DNA from: Pleionea sp. CnH1-48
GTDB taxonomy: Bacteria; Pseudomonadota; Gammaproteobacteria; Enterobacterales; Kangiellaceae
NCBI RefSeq assembly: GCF_024124665.1
Contig: NZ_JAMXSB010000020.1
Coordinates: 47,674-111,673 of the forward strand
Length of the DNA stretch: 64,000 nt
Direction: 5' to 3'
The position numbers and the translations under genes are program-made. Numbering within the stretch: position 1 is the first letter of the stretch; each line of letters opens with the position of its first letter. Shown piece after piece: positions 48,054 through 58,313 of the stretch. The notes below the pieces were generated by a model that did no database searches, was not told where the DNA came from, and worked only from the letters and a program-made list of their open reading frames with translations.

Positions 48054-50567
48054 TTGAGCCTTATAAACTTACCTGTAAAAACCATGTTATCTGTAGCCTC
48101 TGGTCTATTTGCCGTCATCAAGTCAAAAAGAACAGTATTTGGGCTGCTTCTGTTTTGCTTTCTCAATAAGGCTGCTCTCGCAGCGTTTAAGATTGAAGCA
48201 GAGCCTGTTGTATTTTTAGGCGATGAAATTGTTGTTCAAACGGCTTTTGAAGAAAACATGGCCGATCAGGTTGTCGAGTATGAGTGGATACTTACTTTCC
48301 CTGATGAATCTCATTTGTCATTTGAGGATATGCCACTGTCTGAAATGCGGTTTTTCCCAAGTGGTGCGGGGAATTATCAAGTCGCTCTTAACGCTACTTT
48401 TCAGAAAAATACCAAACATCAATCAAAAGCATCGATATCGGTGATTGATGTTAAAAAAGGGCAAAAGTTTGTTTTCAAAAAGCAAAACGACACGCAACTA
48501 ACAAATGTACCTATTACTTTTGCTACGGTATTTCCTCCATCTCAAGTGACCGCTACACAAACCTTTGGGTTTTGGATAGAAAGTGAAAGTCAGCTAGTCC
48601 CAGTACAAACAGACGTTAAAGCAACGCATCCGGATGATTCGTTACGACATGCTGTTTTTTCATTGATTCTTCCTGAGCTTATATCAGCAAAAGCAATCTC
48701 TGGTGTTTTAGTGCCTATTGGCGAGTTATTGCAGCCGAGTGATAAGTCATCTGAGGCTCCGCTGAATCAAAACTGGCAGGCTAGAATTGAACTATTGATT
48801 GATGGACAGCTATATCGCAGCAATGTAAAACCAACGTTAAAAAACTCAACACTAAAATGGCTTTCTGGCCCTGTGGTGAACGAGTGGCAAACTTCTGGCG
48901 ACTTCGTCAATGAATCTGGAAAAATACATCCTCAACTCTCGGCGCGTTTTAGTATTCGAGAGTATCCTTTAACTCAGGATCTATGGATCAGTACGATTGT
49001 AGAAAACACCCACGCCTATGCAAAAAATCCTAAGAATCATGACTATCAGGTCAAAGTTATTATTAATGACCAAGTAAGGTATCAAAATAAGGCACTCAAG
49101 CACTTGCGTAATGCGCGTTGGCGTAAGAGTTTTTGGGTCAACAGCACTCCAGATATACATATAGAACATGATCCTGTTGCTTTGCTTGCCTCTGGAGCCT
49201 TGCCCAACTACGACCCTAAATTAATCAACAATATCACTCCAGAAATGCTGAGCTTCTACAAGCGGGAGTGGCAATCAAAAACGCAAACGATTGCGGTCAA
49301 TGAAAAAGGCTATCGAGTAAAAGTTGGGACTGGAGGGATTGAATATACCTATGACAAGATTGAACCCATGGGGATTGGTCTTGCCTATCCCAAAATGCCA
49401 GACACAGGCGCACGTCCAGATATTGGCCCGTTGCCACGTTGGGCGGCTGTTTATCTATTAAGTCAAGATGCAACGGTGAAAGCTGCGACTTTGGGAACGG
49501 CCGACTTAGCTGGCTCATGGAATATACACTATCGAGACAAAGAAACTGGGCTGCCTTTGTCCATTGATACCTATCCTTATGCCACTTCTATCTGGAGCTA
49601 CAACGCAGGAATAAATCCACAAACAAAGCGCAACGAACATGTTTCGGTTTGTAAAGAAGAAACCAGCGCCTGTATCGTGCCTTACACTGCAGATACAGCC
49701 CATCAGCCTTCATTCGCCTACTTACCTTACCTAGTGACGGGGGATTATTATTATTTGGAAGAGTTGCACTTTTGGGCGAACTTTAACTTGTTGCAAATGA
49801 ATCCTGTTGTGCGACAAGAGAGTGCTGGTTTGTTTGCCCATGAGTTACAAGAAAGGGGGCAGGCATGGGCAATGAGAACCTTAGGGCACGCAGCATTTAT
49901 AACGCCTGATAGGCACCCTATGAAGTCTTATTTTGATAAACGTCTGCGCAATAATCTTTTGCACTATCATCAGCTTTACGTTTTAGGGCGGCCCAATACT
50001 TATGGAGCTATGAAGCCTGTTTATTCTTACCCAACAGCATCACCCTGGATGGATGACTTTTTTACCTGGTCGATTCAGTCGCTCGTCGATATGGGATATC
50101 AACAAGCATCTGCACTGGCTCAATGGAAAGCGCAGTTTTCTGTTCAGCGAATGGGATTTGGAGCAAGTCGTCAAGATGATTATTGTTGGATTTTTGCCTC
50201 GACCTATCATTTGCTGGTAGCACCTAACAAGAACGCTGCAATGTATCCATCGATCAAACAGACTTACGATAGTACGAACGGAAAAAATATTCCCCACGGC
50301 GGCGGTTTTAACGACTCAGGGCATTCTTGCGCGAGTGAGCAATTAGCTGCTGCTTTAAAGCTTAAGAAAGGTGAAATGGTTGGTTATTCCAGTTCTCCTT
50401 CCGGTTTTCCTTCTAATTTACAGATAGCGCTTGCGGCAGCGGTGGATGCCGATGTCGCTTATGCTAAAAAGGCATGGCAACGTTTTATGTCTCGCAGTGT
50501 TAAGCCTGACTACCGTGGCTATCCTAATTACGCTATTGTTCCTCGAGCAGCCAGTCTCAGTCGATGA
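48054..50567 (+). CDS. Large exported protein of unknown family, 837 residues
   Basis: A long signal sequence (to about residue 43, NKAALA) precedes a PKD-like domain (about 45-140: EYEWILTFPDES, SGAGNYQVALNATF). Residues about 150-230 begin VPITFATVFPPSQVTATQTF and contain ATHPDDSLRHAVFSL, which faintly resembles the RIFT-barrel opening of PcRGLX/YetA-type rhamnogalacturonan lyases. The C-terminal 450 residues are rich in tryptophan, tyrosine and histidine (PRWAAVYLLS; FAHELQERGQAWAMRTLGHA), suggesting an alpha-barrel of the glycan-lyase type. Carbohydrate degradation is inferred only. It starts at a TTG with AGGGA upstream; an ATG at 48084 is the alternative. Confidence 0.65.
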   Translation: MSLINLPVKTMLSVASGLFAVIKSKRTVFGLLLFCFLNKAALAAFKIEAEPVVFLGDEIVVQTAFEENMADQVVEYEWILTFPDESHLSFEDMPLSEMRFFPSGAGNYQVALNATFQKNTKHQSKASISVIDVKKGQKFVFKKQNDTQLTNVPITFATVFPPSQVTATQTFGFWIESESQLVPVQTDVKATHPDDSLRHAVFSLILPELISAKAISGVLVPIGELLQPSDKSSEAPLNQNWQARIELLIDGQLYRSNVKPTLKNSTLKWLSGPVVNEWQTSGDFVNESGKIHPQLSARFSIREYPLTQDLWISTIVENTHAYAKNPKNHDYQVKVIINDQVRYQNKALKHLRNARWRKSFWVNSTPDIHIEHDPVALLASGALPNYDPKLINNITPEMLSFYKREWQSKTQTIAVNEKGYRVKVGTGGIEYTYDKIEPMGIGLAYPKMPDTGARPDIGPLPRWAAVYLLSQDATVKAATLGTADLAGSWNIHYRDKETGLPLSIDTYPYATSIWSYNAGINPQTKRNEHVSVCKEETSACIVPYTADTAHQPSFAYLPYLVTGDYYYLEELHFWANFNLLQMNPVVRQESAGLFAHELQERGQAWAMRTLGHAAFITPDRHPMKSYFDKRLRNNLLHYHQLYVLGRPNTYGAMKPVYSYPTASPWMDDFFTWSIQSLVDMGYQQASALAQWKAQFSVQRMGFGASRQDDYCWIFASTYHLLVAPNKNAAMYPSIKQTYDSTNGKNIPHGGGFNDSGHSCASEQLAAALKLKKGEMVGYSSSPSGFPSNLQIALAAAVDADVAYAKKAWQRFMSRSVKPDYRGYPNYAIVPRAASLSR

Positions 50568-50582
50568 GACTGGCTTTGTCTA

Positions 50583-51941
50583 TTACCATCGATGAAGTTT
50601 TGCTTTTTTTCCTGCAATGAAGGTCGCTTTTATATTATTTTCGTTGCCTAACATCATGAGTGCAAAAAGCCTCTCATGTAACTCATCAGCAAACTGCATA
50701 CGAAATTTTTGATAGTCAGTCGCGGCCCATTTTATAACGTTAAAGTCTGCTTCTTTATTCAAAGTGAAGTTGCCTATTTTATTTTCAAGGCTTAAAGCTC
50801 TGGCGCTACCTAGTGTCGCCTGATAGAAACCTTCGAAAGCGGATAGCGGATATTTTTGCAACTGGGTAACCTTGTAAGCTTCGTTTAGAGTTTGAAACAT
50901 AGAGAAGCTAGTGCCCGCGCCGATATCGGTTCCCATACCTACGCGGATCTTATTGTCCTTTGCTTTTTTTAAATTAAATAATCCGCTGCCTAAGAATAAG
51001 TTTGATGTAGGACAAAAAGCGATGGCTGATTGTGAACTGGATAATAATGGATATTCTTCATCCTCAAGGTGAACCGCATGGGCAAAGACTGAGCGAGATG
51101 AAGTCAAGCCATAGTGGTGATAAACATCAGTATAACTGCTACGGTCAGGAAATAAGCTTTTTACCCACTCAATTTCATCGAGGTTTTCTGATAGGTGCGT
51201 ATGAATCCAGGTATCTGGAAACTCTTGCTTAAGCTTGCCAGCAAGACGCAGTTGCTCTGGTGTCGAGGTAGGAGCAAAGCGGGGTGTGATGGCGTAAAGA
51301 AGACGTCCTTTTTTGTGCCACTTATTAATCAGCTGCTTGCTTTCTTCATAACTGCTTTCTGGCGTGTCAAGCAGATAGTCTGGGGCGTTTCTATCCATCA
51401 TGACTTTGCCCGCAATCAGTCGCATATTTAATTTTTGAGCGTAATGAAATAATGCATCTACAGATTGAGGATGGACGGTGCCAAATACCAAAGCGGTTGT
51501 GGTGCCATTGCTAATGAGTTGTTTTAAAAATGTTCTCGATATCTTTCTTGCGTATTTTTTATCTGCAAATTTGCGCTCTGTAGGAAAAGTATACTGCTCT
51601 AGCCAATCAAGAAGTTGTTGTCCGTAAGCTGCGACCATTTCGGTTTGTGGGTAGTGAATATGCGTGTCAATAAAGCCGGGCATAATAAGATGACCACGGT
51701 AGTCTTTTATCCAGTGTTCTGGATAGTGGTGAGCTATGTCTTGATACTCGCCAACATATTTAACTTTGCCATTGGCGACTACGAGTAAACCATCTTCAAT
51801 ATATTGATAGCTTTCATCCAGTACCCTTGATTGAGCTGGATCTTCCAGAAAGTGAAGTATGCTCCCTCGGTAGGCGGTAACCGAACCTAATAAAGGGAAA
51901 GAGAGTATTGATAGTAAAAGCAGGAACGTTATTTTTTTCAT
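50583..51941 (-). CDS. guaD: Guanine deaminase with an N-terminal signal peptide
   Basis: This amidohydrolase converts guanine to xanthine. From about residue 24 it is nearly collinear with E. coli GuaD as I recall it (KVMMDRNAPDYLLDT; AITPRFAPTS; FCPTSNLFLGSGLFNLKKA). Metal ligands are intact: H94 and H96 in DTHIHYP, the histidine in WIHTHLSE, HAVH and the aspartate in GMGTDIGAG. The first 23 residues (MKKITFLLLLSILSFPLLGS then VTA) form a textbook Sec signal, so the enzyme should act in the periplasm, unlike the cytoplasmic family norm. I use the ATG at 51941 with GGAG ten bases upstream. Confidence 0.9.
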   Translation of the reverse strand: MKKITFLLLLSILSFPLLGSVTAYRGSILHFLEDPAQSRVLDESYQYIEDGLLVVANGKVKYVGEYQDIAHHYPEHWIKDYRGHLIMPGFIDTHIHYPQTEMVAAYGQQLLDWLEQYTFPTERKFADKKYARKISRTFLKQLISNGTTTALVFGTVHPQSVDALFHYAQKLNMRLIAGKVMMDRNAPDYLLDTPESSYEESKQLINKWHKKGRLLYAITPRFAPTSTPEQLRLAGKLKQEFPDTWIHTHLSENLDEIEWVKSLFPDRSSYTDVYHHYGLTSSRSVFAHAVHLEDEEYPLLSSSQSAIAFCPTSNLFLGSGLFNLKKAKDNKIRVGMGTDIGAGTSFSMFQTLNEAYKVTQLQKYPLSAFEGFYQATLGSARALSLENKIGNFTLNKEADFNVIKWAATDYQKFRMQFADELHERLFALMMLGNENNIKATFIAGKKAKLHRW

Positions 51942-52109
51942 AGTCGAGCACTCCAATCAATGTGAGCTGCGATGTTAACGAAAAAAATATAACATAAGCA
52001 CCTGTAGCAAAATTTTTACGGACAAAATGAAATGAGTTTTATTGCAAAAAAAGGATAGCAACAACATCAAGGTCGCAATAAATAGATTCCTTCAATATGC
52101 GATGCGAGA

Positions 52110-52760
52110 TTATTTTATCCAGAACATTACTAAGGCAGATACCCATAGGACAAACAATAGTGTGCCGATCAAGAAGGAGAATTGAAGCAGTTTGTCTTTC
52201 AAGTTTTGCGAGACTCTTGATGGTATTAGAGACGTGAGCATTTGTCCGCCCATAAAAGGCAAAACAGGGAAAAGTTGGAGTATGCCATAAAACCAAAGCG
52301 TTTCTGAAAAGGTGATTAACGCAGGCTGTTCCTTAACCGCTTGGAATAATACAGCAAGATATTGACTTCCTTCATCAATAGGGCTCAATGCTCCACCAAC
52401 AATAATGCTTACTATATCAAAAGGGGAAGTCAGAGGCGTTGTTTGACTAAAGGCTGCTGCAACCATCAACCATAATGGAACAGATATTAATAAACCTATT
52501 TTATGCAAAGGGAGCAAATGGTTAAAGGTTAAATGTTTTTGATAGCCAGGACAGTTAGGTGTTTCATAAAAAGAGACATGAGACACCAAGGGGATGAGTT
52601 TTATTTGAACATGTGTTTGCCCCCACTGGCGCCCCAGCAGTTTGGGACCAAGCCCAAGACTAATCTCTTTGATTGCAATTTGAGTCACAAGACTGGTGAT
52701 GACCAGAATGACAATAAACAGAAGTTGTACTAGAGCAATACTCAAAATGAAAGCGTACAT
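52110..52760 (-). CDS. Degenerate site-2-protease-like (M50) membrane protein
   Basis: The 216-residue protein has membrane segments at about 5-25, 85-110, 160-180 and 190-212. The stretch ISLGLGPKLLGRQWGQTHVQIKLIPLVSHVSF follows the order of RseP (SIGFGKALWRR ... ALIPLGGYVKM). The HExxH zinc motif of the first segment is absent, and the second motif reads LFPVLPFMGGQML where active enzymes have LDGG. It is therefore probably an inactive relative acting in binding or regulation. No PDZ domain is present. It is followed by a 153-base gap before guaD. Confidence 0.55.
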   Translation of the reverse strand: MYAFILSIALVQLLFIVILVITSLVTQIAIKEISLGLGPKLLGRQWGQTHVQIKLIPLVSHVSFYETPNCPGYQKHLTFNHLLPLHKIGLLISVPLWLMVAAAFSQTTPLTSPFDIVSIIVGGALSPIDEGSQYLAVLFQAVKEQPALITFSETLWFYGILQLFPVLPFMGGQMLTSLIPSRVSQNLKDKLLQFSFLIGTLLFVLWVSALVMFWIK

Positions 52761-52946
52761 ACTACTTATCTAACTACGACAATGACAAAAGAACAGTGTA
52801 TCATAGACAGTATTGAGTTATCGCCAACTAAGATGCAAAGCTTCACTCTATATTTCGGGGTAAGCGATATTGAACTTTGATATATTGGCTGATGATACCC
52901 ATATAAAGATAACTAAATTAACACCTATTTAGGGAACATCCACCGC

Positions 52947-54167
52947 ATGCGAATTATCCATACCTCTGATTGGCATCTAGGACAGAATTTTATGGGCAAG
53001 TCACGCGCCAAAGAGCATGAAGCTTTTTTGCGTTGGCTAGTCCAGATTGCCGAAGAACAGAAAGTTCAGGCGATTATTGTGGCTGGTGATGTTTTTGATA
53101 CAGCGACCCCTCCTAGTTATGCTCGAGAGATGTATAACCGATTTGTTGTCGAATTAAACCGCATTCAGGTTGACCTGATTATTCTGGCCGGAAACCACGA
53201 TTCTGTTGCTGTGCTCGATGAATCGAAGTCCTTGTTAAACTGTCTTAACGCTCGCGTGTTCTCGACGCTTGATAGCCAGGAGGTTGTGACCCTAACCGAC
53301 GCTGAAGGAAATGCATCGGCACTCTTATGCCCGATTCCTTTTATACGCCCGCGAGACGTTATGTTGAGTAAATCGGGTCAGGAAATGCTAGAAAAACAAT
53401 CAGAGCTACAGCAAGGTATTTCTGAACATTATCAAAGGATGTATCAAAAAGCAGAAGATAAACGCAAAGCGATAGGGGAAGCTTTGCCGATTATCATGAC
53501 GGGCCATTTAACGACAGTGGGAGCCATGACCAGCGATTCGGTTCGCGATATTTATATTGGCACTCTGGATGCGTTTCCTGCTGCGGCTTTTCCTCCAGCC
53601 GATTATATTGCCTTAGGCCACATACATCGTTCACAGAAGGTTGCAGGTACTGAGCATATTCGTTATTCGGGATCTCCTATACCGTTGAGCTTCGATGAAA
53701 CGAATCGACAAAAACATGTCTTGCTGGTTGAGTTTCTGGATGGTGCTTTACACCAGGTTTCACCTCTTGATGTGCCTTTGTTTCAGTGCTTGCAAACGGT
53801 ACGGGGATCATTAACTTCTCTACCGCAAGCCGTTAAGTTGGCCTGTGAGTCCTTTCGGCCTATAGAAGAAGTCTCTTCCACTCTCTGGTTGGCCATTGAG
53901 GTTGAGTCGGATGATTACATCAGTGATCTGCAAACACCCATTCAAGAGATGACTGCCGAACTGCCCGTTGAAGTGTTATGGATTAAGCGGGTAAGGGACG
54001 TCAAACAACAACCCATGCAAATGCAAGAGAACGAAACCCTGGCAGAGCTATCTGTTCTTGAAGTATTTGAACGCCGTTTGGCGCAAGAAGCTATTGATGA
54101 AGATGTAGAGAAAGAACTGATCGAGTTATATCAACAGGTCTCTACGCAAGTGGAGGAGTCTCTATGA
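52947..54167 (+). CDS. sbcD: Nuclease SbcD (Mre11-type)
   Basis: SbcD is the manganese-dependent nuclease subunit of SbcCD, which opens hairpins and processes blocked DNA ends. The 406-residue product has the calcineurin-like phosphoesterase motifs in order: HTSDWHLGQ, VAGDVFD, LAGNHDS, TGH and GHIHRSQ. Its stop overlaps the sbcC start by four bases. Confidence 0.97.
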   Translation: MRIIHTSDWHLGQNFMGKSRAKEHEAFLRWLVQIAEEQKVQAIIVAGDVFDTATPPSYAREMYNRFVVELNRIQVDLIILAGNHDSVAVLDESKSLLNCLNARVFSTLDSQEVVTLTDAEGNASALLCPIPFIRPRDVMLSKSGQEMLEKQSELQQGISEHYQRMYQKAEDKRKAIGEALPIIMTGHLTTVGAMTSDSVRDIYIGTLDAFPAAAFPPADYIALGHIHRSQKVAGTEHIRYSGSPIPLSFDETNRQKHVLLVEFLDGALHQVSPLDVPLFQCLQTVRGSLTSLPQAVKLACESFRPIEEVSSTLWLAIEVESDDYISDLQTPIQEMTAELPVEVLWIKRVRDVKQQPMQMQENETLAELSVLEVFERRLAQEAIDEDVEKELIELYQQVSTQVEESL

Positions 54168-57100
54168 GAATTATGGCCCTGCGCTTACGTAATCTGAACT
54201 CACTGAAAGGAACATGGGAAGTCGACTTTAATCAATCACCCTTTTCCGAAAGCAGTTTATTCGCGATCACTGGACCCACTGGGGCCGGAAAAACCACGTT
54301 ACTCGATGCTATTTGTTTGGCGCTTTATCATCAAACACCCAGAATGGCGGTTATCTCTGCGACGACGAATGAAGTTATGACGCGACACACAGCGGAGTGC
54401 AGCGCTGAGGTTACTTTTGCTGTCAAAGGTAAAGTATATCGAGCTCTTTGGGCGCAAAGACGAGCGCGTGGAAAAGTCGATGGCAAATTGCAAGCACCGC
54501 AAGTTGAACTGGCACTGGATGACGGCACCATTATTGCTGAGAAAATCAGTGATAAACTAGCAAAAATAAAAGAGATAACAGGGCTGGATTTTAGTCGTTT
54601 TACTAAATCAATGTTGCTGGCTCAAGGCAGTTTTGCCGCTTTTTTAAATGCTAATGCGAATGAACGAGCCGAGTTGCTGGAAGATCTAACAGGCTCCGAT
54701 AGATATGGTTTGATTTCTCAGCAAGTTTTCGAAAATCACAAAACACTTAAGCAAGAAATGTTGGCATTGAAGACCAGAGCAGGCGATGTGATGTTGCTTG
54801 CGGATGCTGACAAGGATAAGTTAGAAAGCGAGCTGGTTGATGCTGAACATCAAGTCGCTAGCTATGATAAAAATATTGAACAAAAACGAAAAGAACTCGC
54901 GTGGCATCAGCAATTAACGTTAGAAACACAAGCGGTACAATCCAGTCAGGCTGATTATCAACACTGTGAGTCCAACTGGCAGGCATTTGAACCTCAGAGA
55001 CAACGGCTGCTCAAGAACGCGCCTGCGGAAGAACTAAGACAACAGTTTATGACTGCCAGTGAGCAAGAACAGCGTGTCGAGTTACAACAGGAAGAAGTAG
55101 CTCAAAGTGTTGAGTTGCATCGAGAAGTCAGCGATAAGCTTGAGCATACAAGGACTCAAGGAGTTTTGTTATCTCGAAAACAACAACAAGATATTGCATC
55201 AAAAAAAGAGCAGCTGATAGAGCAAAAGCGTTTTTGTGAGCAAGAATTACAGCAACACTCAGAAAGGGATCTTCTTGGTGATAAACTTTATGGTTGGGAA
55301 ACTCAATTGCAACGTCGAGAAGAACTTCTTACTGAGCTTAATACGCTGACTCAACGTCGTCAGACTGAGTCTCGGGCACAGGAAGAACTCCAACAAAGTG
55401 TTGCTGATAAGCAAAAGGAAATTCAGCAGCATCAAGAGTATCTATCTGAAGTTGCTTTGATCCATCAAGAGGCAGAGCAAGCATTGAATGAGGTTTTAGG
55501 AGAGCATAGTTTTGAGTCTCTCCGCGATATAGGTGTTGCACTAAGTTCTCGCATGCAGGCTAACCACCAGTTAAGTGCGTTGCAAAAGCAACTGTTGCCC
55601 ATGCTGTCGGATAAAACTGCGCTTGATGAAAGTATTGCCAATAACAAAAGCAGTATCACCGCGCTTTCACAGAAAAGGCAAGCGTTGCGCAATGAATACA
55701 AACTGCTGAGTGAGCAAGTAAAAGATAAAAAGACCATTTTGGAGCAGGAACAAAAGATTGTTAGCTTGAGTCAATATCGTGAGCAGCTTCAGCCTGAACA
55801 TGCTTGCCCCTTGTGTGGCTCGACAGATCACCCTGCCGTCTCTGAATATCAAACACTGACTCTATCTGTTAGCCAGCAGCAGTTAGAAGCTAAACAAAAA
55901 GAATTGGATGGTGTTAAAGAACAAGGCGTTGAGTTGAATGCCACTATTACCGCTCTTGAGTCGCAAGTAGGTGAGCAACAAGAACTGGTTAATTCCAAGG
56001 ATACTCAGATTAATCATTTAGTAGCACAGTGGGAATCATTGAATCAAACGCTTGGTTTGTCTTATAGCGTGCATGACTCCTTAGATGATTATTTGAAGAC
56101 GTGTGATTCTGAAAACCAACAGCATCAGGAACAACTTCAAGAGATTGAAGATAAACGACAACATAAAGACACATCACTGACACAGTTACAATCGGCTAAG
56201 GAGCGAGCTCAGACTCTAGAAACAAACTGTGCTTTGATTGTTCAGAAACTTGAAACCGCAAAACAGGCGCTTATTGAATGGGCGGACAGGCAGCAACTTG
56301 TGCGCAGTGAACTTGATAATAGAGAAAGTTTGCTAAAAGAAGAGCTGCAATTGTTTGGATACTTGTTACCTGGTGAAGAGTGGCGTAGCAGTATGGAGCA
56401 ATGGCAAAAGGATTGGCAACAACGTAAGTGTTTGCGAGAAGAGCATGAAAAAATCAATGTTGATATTGAAAAAAATGCTCTGGAGCTTGAGCAAGCTGAG
56501 AGTAGTCGAGCCCTGTGGCAACAGCGAGGTGATGCCCTTAATGATACTGATTTGAGTCAAAAAGAACTAACCACTCGATTAACGCTCGAAGAGCTTAATT
56601 TGGATTATGAACAGAAAACTATGTCTCTTAGTGGTATCAAGGGACAGGCCGAAGCTTTGACCAAACAATTGCACAAAATGGAAGATGAATGGAAGCAGTC
56701 TCATAAATTATGGATACAAGCACTAGAGGAGAGCATATTCGAAACAGAAGATGCTTATCGCAGTGCTTTGTTGTCGCTGGAAGAGAAGGCCACTATCGAG
56801 TCGCAGCAAAAAGTTCTAGAAGAAGAACGACAACGCGCTGCCATTCGCTATGAGCAAGTGCAAGCCAAATTACAACAACACCTTGATAACAAATCGACAG
56901 AACTGTCAGAACCAGAACTGAATGAACTGATTGGTAAGCTGGATGAAGAACGCAAAGGTATTTTATCACGTCGTGGAGAGATTCGTGGGCAGCTAAAGGC
57001 TGATGAAGAAAGCCGACAACGCCAAGGTGTATTGCTTCAGGAAATTGAGTCAAAGAGCGAAGTATTACAGCGTTGGGAGCAGCTATCGGGGCTGATTGGT

Positions 57101-57574
57101 TCTGCTGACGGTGCTAAGTATCGTAAGTTTGCACAAGGGCTGACTCTGGAACATCTTGTTTATTTAGCCAATAATCAATTAAAGCGGTTGCATGGGCGTT
57201 ATCGATTGATTCGCAAAAACAGCAGTGATCTGGAATTAGAGGTCTGTGATCAATGGCAGGGAGATGTGGCCAGAGATACACGAACTCTATCGGGAGGAGA
57301 GAGCTTCTTGGTGAGTTTGGCGCTGGCGCTGGCCTTATCGGATTTGGTCAGTCACAAAACCTCTATTGATTCGCTGTTTTTGGACGAAGGTTTTGGTACT
57401 TTAGATGCTGATACTCTGGATATCGCCCTTGATGCGTTAGATGCACTCAATGCGAGCGGTAAAATGATCGGTGTCATCAGTCATGTCGAAGCACTTAAGG
57501 AGCGCATTCCTGTGCAAATTTGCGTTAAAAAAGCGGCCGGTGTCGGCGCCAGTGTTTTGTCTATCGTCAGTTAA
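54164..57574 (+). CDS. sbcC: Nuclease SbcC (Rad50-type ATPase)
   Basis: SbcC is the SMC-like ATPase of the SbcCD complex. The 1136-residue product has Walker A at residues 37-45 (GPTGAGKTT), two long coiled-coil arms meeting at a zinc hook CPLC near residue 548, and the C-terminal ABC signature LSGGESFLVSLALAL with Walker B SLFLDEGFGTLD. It overlaps sbcD by four bases, which indicates coupled translation. Confidence 0.97.
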   Translation: MRIMALRLRNLNSLKGTWEVDFNQSPFSESSLFAITGPTGAGKTTLLDAICLALYHQTPRMAVISATTNEVMTRHTAECSAEVTFAVKGKVYRALWAQRRARGKVDGKLQAPQVELALDDGTIIAEKISDKLAKIKEITGLDFSRFTKSMLLAQGSFAAFLNANANERAELLEDLTGSDRYGLISQQVFENHKTLKQEMLALKTRAGDVMLLADADKDKLESELVDAEHQVASYDKNIEQKRKELAWHQQLTLETQAVQSSQADYQHCESNWQAFEPQRQRLLKNAPAEELRQQFMTASEQEQRVELQQEEVAQSVELHREVSDKLEHTRTQGVLLSRKQQQDIASKKEQLIEQKRFCEQELQQHSERDLLGDKLYGWETQLQRREELLTELNTLTQRRQTESRAQEELQQSVADKQKEIQQHQEYLSEVALIHQEAEQALNEVLGEHSFESLRDIGVALSSRMQANHQLSALQKQLLPMLSDKTALDESIANNKSSITALSQKRQALRNEYKLLSEQVKDKKTILEQEQKIVSLSQYREQLQPEHACPLCGSTDHPAVSEYQTLTLSVSQQQLEAKQKELDGVKEQGVELNATITALESQVGEQQELVNSKDTQINHLVAQWESLNQTLGLSYSVHDSLDDYLKTCDSENQQHQEQLQEIEDKRQHKDTSLTQLQSAKERAQTLETNCALIVQKLETAKQALIEWADRQQLVRSELDNRESLLKEELQLFGYLLPGEEWRSSMEQWQKDWQQRKCLREEHEKINVDIEKNALELEQAESSRALWQQRGDALNDTDLSQKELTTRLTLEELNLDYEQKTMSLSGIKGQAEALTKQLHKMEDEWKQSHKLWIQALEESIFETEDAYRSALLSLEEKATIESQQKVLEEERQRAAIRYEQVQAKLQQHLDNKSTELSEPELNELIGKLDEERKGILSRRGEIRGQLKADEESRQRQGVLLQEIESKSEVLQRWEQLSGLIGSADGAKYRKFAQGLTLEHLVYLANNQLKRLHGRYRLIRKNSSDLELEVCDQWQGDVARDTRTLSGGESFLVSLALALALSDLVSHKTSIDSLFLDEGFGTLDADTLDIALDALDALNASGKMIGVISHVEALKERIPVQICVKKAAGVGASVLSIVS

Positions 57575-57595
57575 AATAGGGTTTATAAACGGGAT

Positions 57596-58264
57596 ATGAA
57601 AATCTACGTATTGGCATTAAGCTGTTTATTAGTGAGCATGAGTTCTCTGGCAGAAGTTTGGCGCTATGATACCAAGCAGCTATTGGTGCCAGAAAAAACT
57701 GGCCAACAAGCTGGGCAAGCGTTGAACTTGACTGCTGTTAATTATTACATCAGACGAATTTCTCAACATGCTCGTTATTATCCACCTTCTTTTGATAATG
57801 ATAAACAGCGGCAAGACATCACCATACGATTGCAAGCGTTAATGGCTGCCATGCAAACTGCTATGCCAGAGAAAGCTGATGAGCGTTTTTTAGCTCGAGC
57901 AGCTTTTGTTTATACGATGGGTCATAATCTTGATTTAAAGGGAGCAACCGATAAAGCCAAGCAGTTTTATGAACAGCTGTTAGCTCTATACCCTAGTGAG
58001 CCTAGCTATAACTATCGATATGGTCTGTTTATGGCAGAGACCCGTAAATACCATGAGCAGGGTATTCCTTTTATCGAAAAAGCCTTAAAGCTGGGTCATA
58101 AAGAAGCTGCTTATACTTTAGGATTGCTTTATTTTCATCAAGGTAAAAAGGAACAGGCGCTAGAATTGCTCAATGCCTATGCGGCTATGAATCCAGAGCA
58201 CGTTCAGGTAAAACGTATTATTGAAGCGATAAAAAAAGATCAGTTCGAAGTCACCAAAGAATAA
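57596..58264 (+). CDS. Exported TPR-repeat protein
   Basis: The 222-residue product has a Sec signal (VSMSSLAEV) and TPR-like helices from about residue 95: AKQFYEQLLALYPSEPSYNYRYG and KEQALELLNAYAAMNPEHV. It starts 21 bases after sbcC and may be transcribed with it. No partner or substrate is evident. Confidence 0.7.
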   Translation: MKIYVLALSCLLVSMSSLAEVWRYDTKQLLVPEKTGQQAGQALNLTAVNYYIRRISQHARYYPPSFDNDKQRQDITIRLQALMAAMQTAMPEKADERFLARAAFVYTMGHNLDLKGATDKAKQFYEQLLALYPSEPSYNYRYGLFMAETRKYHEQGIPFIEKALKLGHKEAAYTLGLLYFHQGKKEQALELLNAYAAMNPEHVQVKRIIEAIKKDQFEVTKE

Positions 58265-58313
58265 GTTAAGTGCCTCTGCTTGACAGACAATACCAAAGAA
58301 AGATCAACATCCT

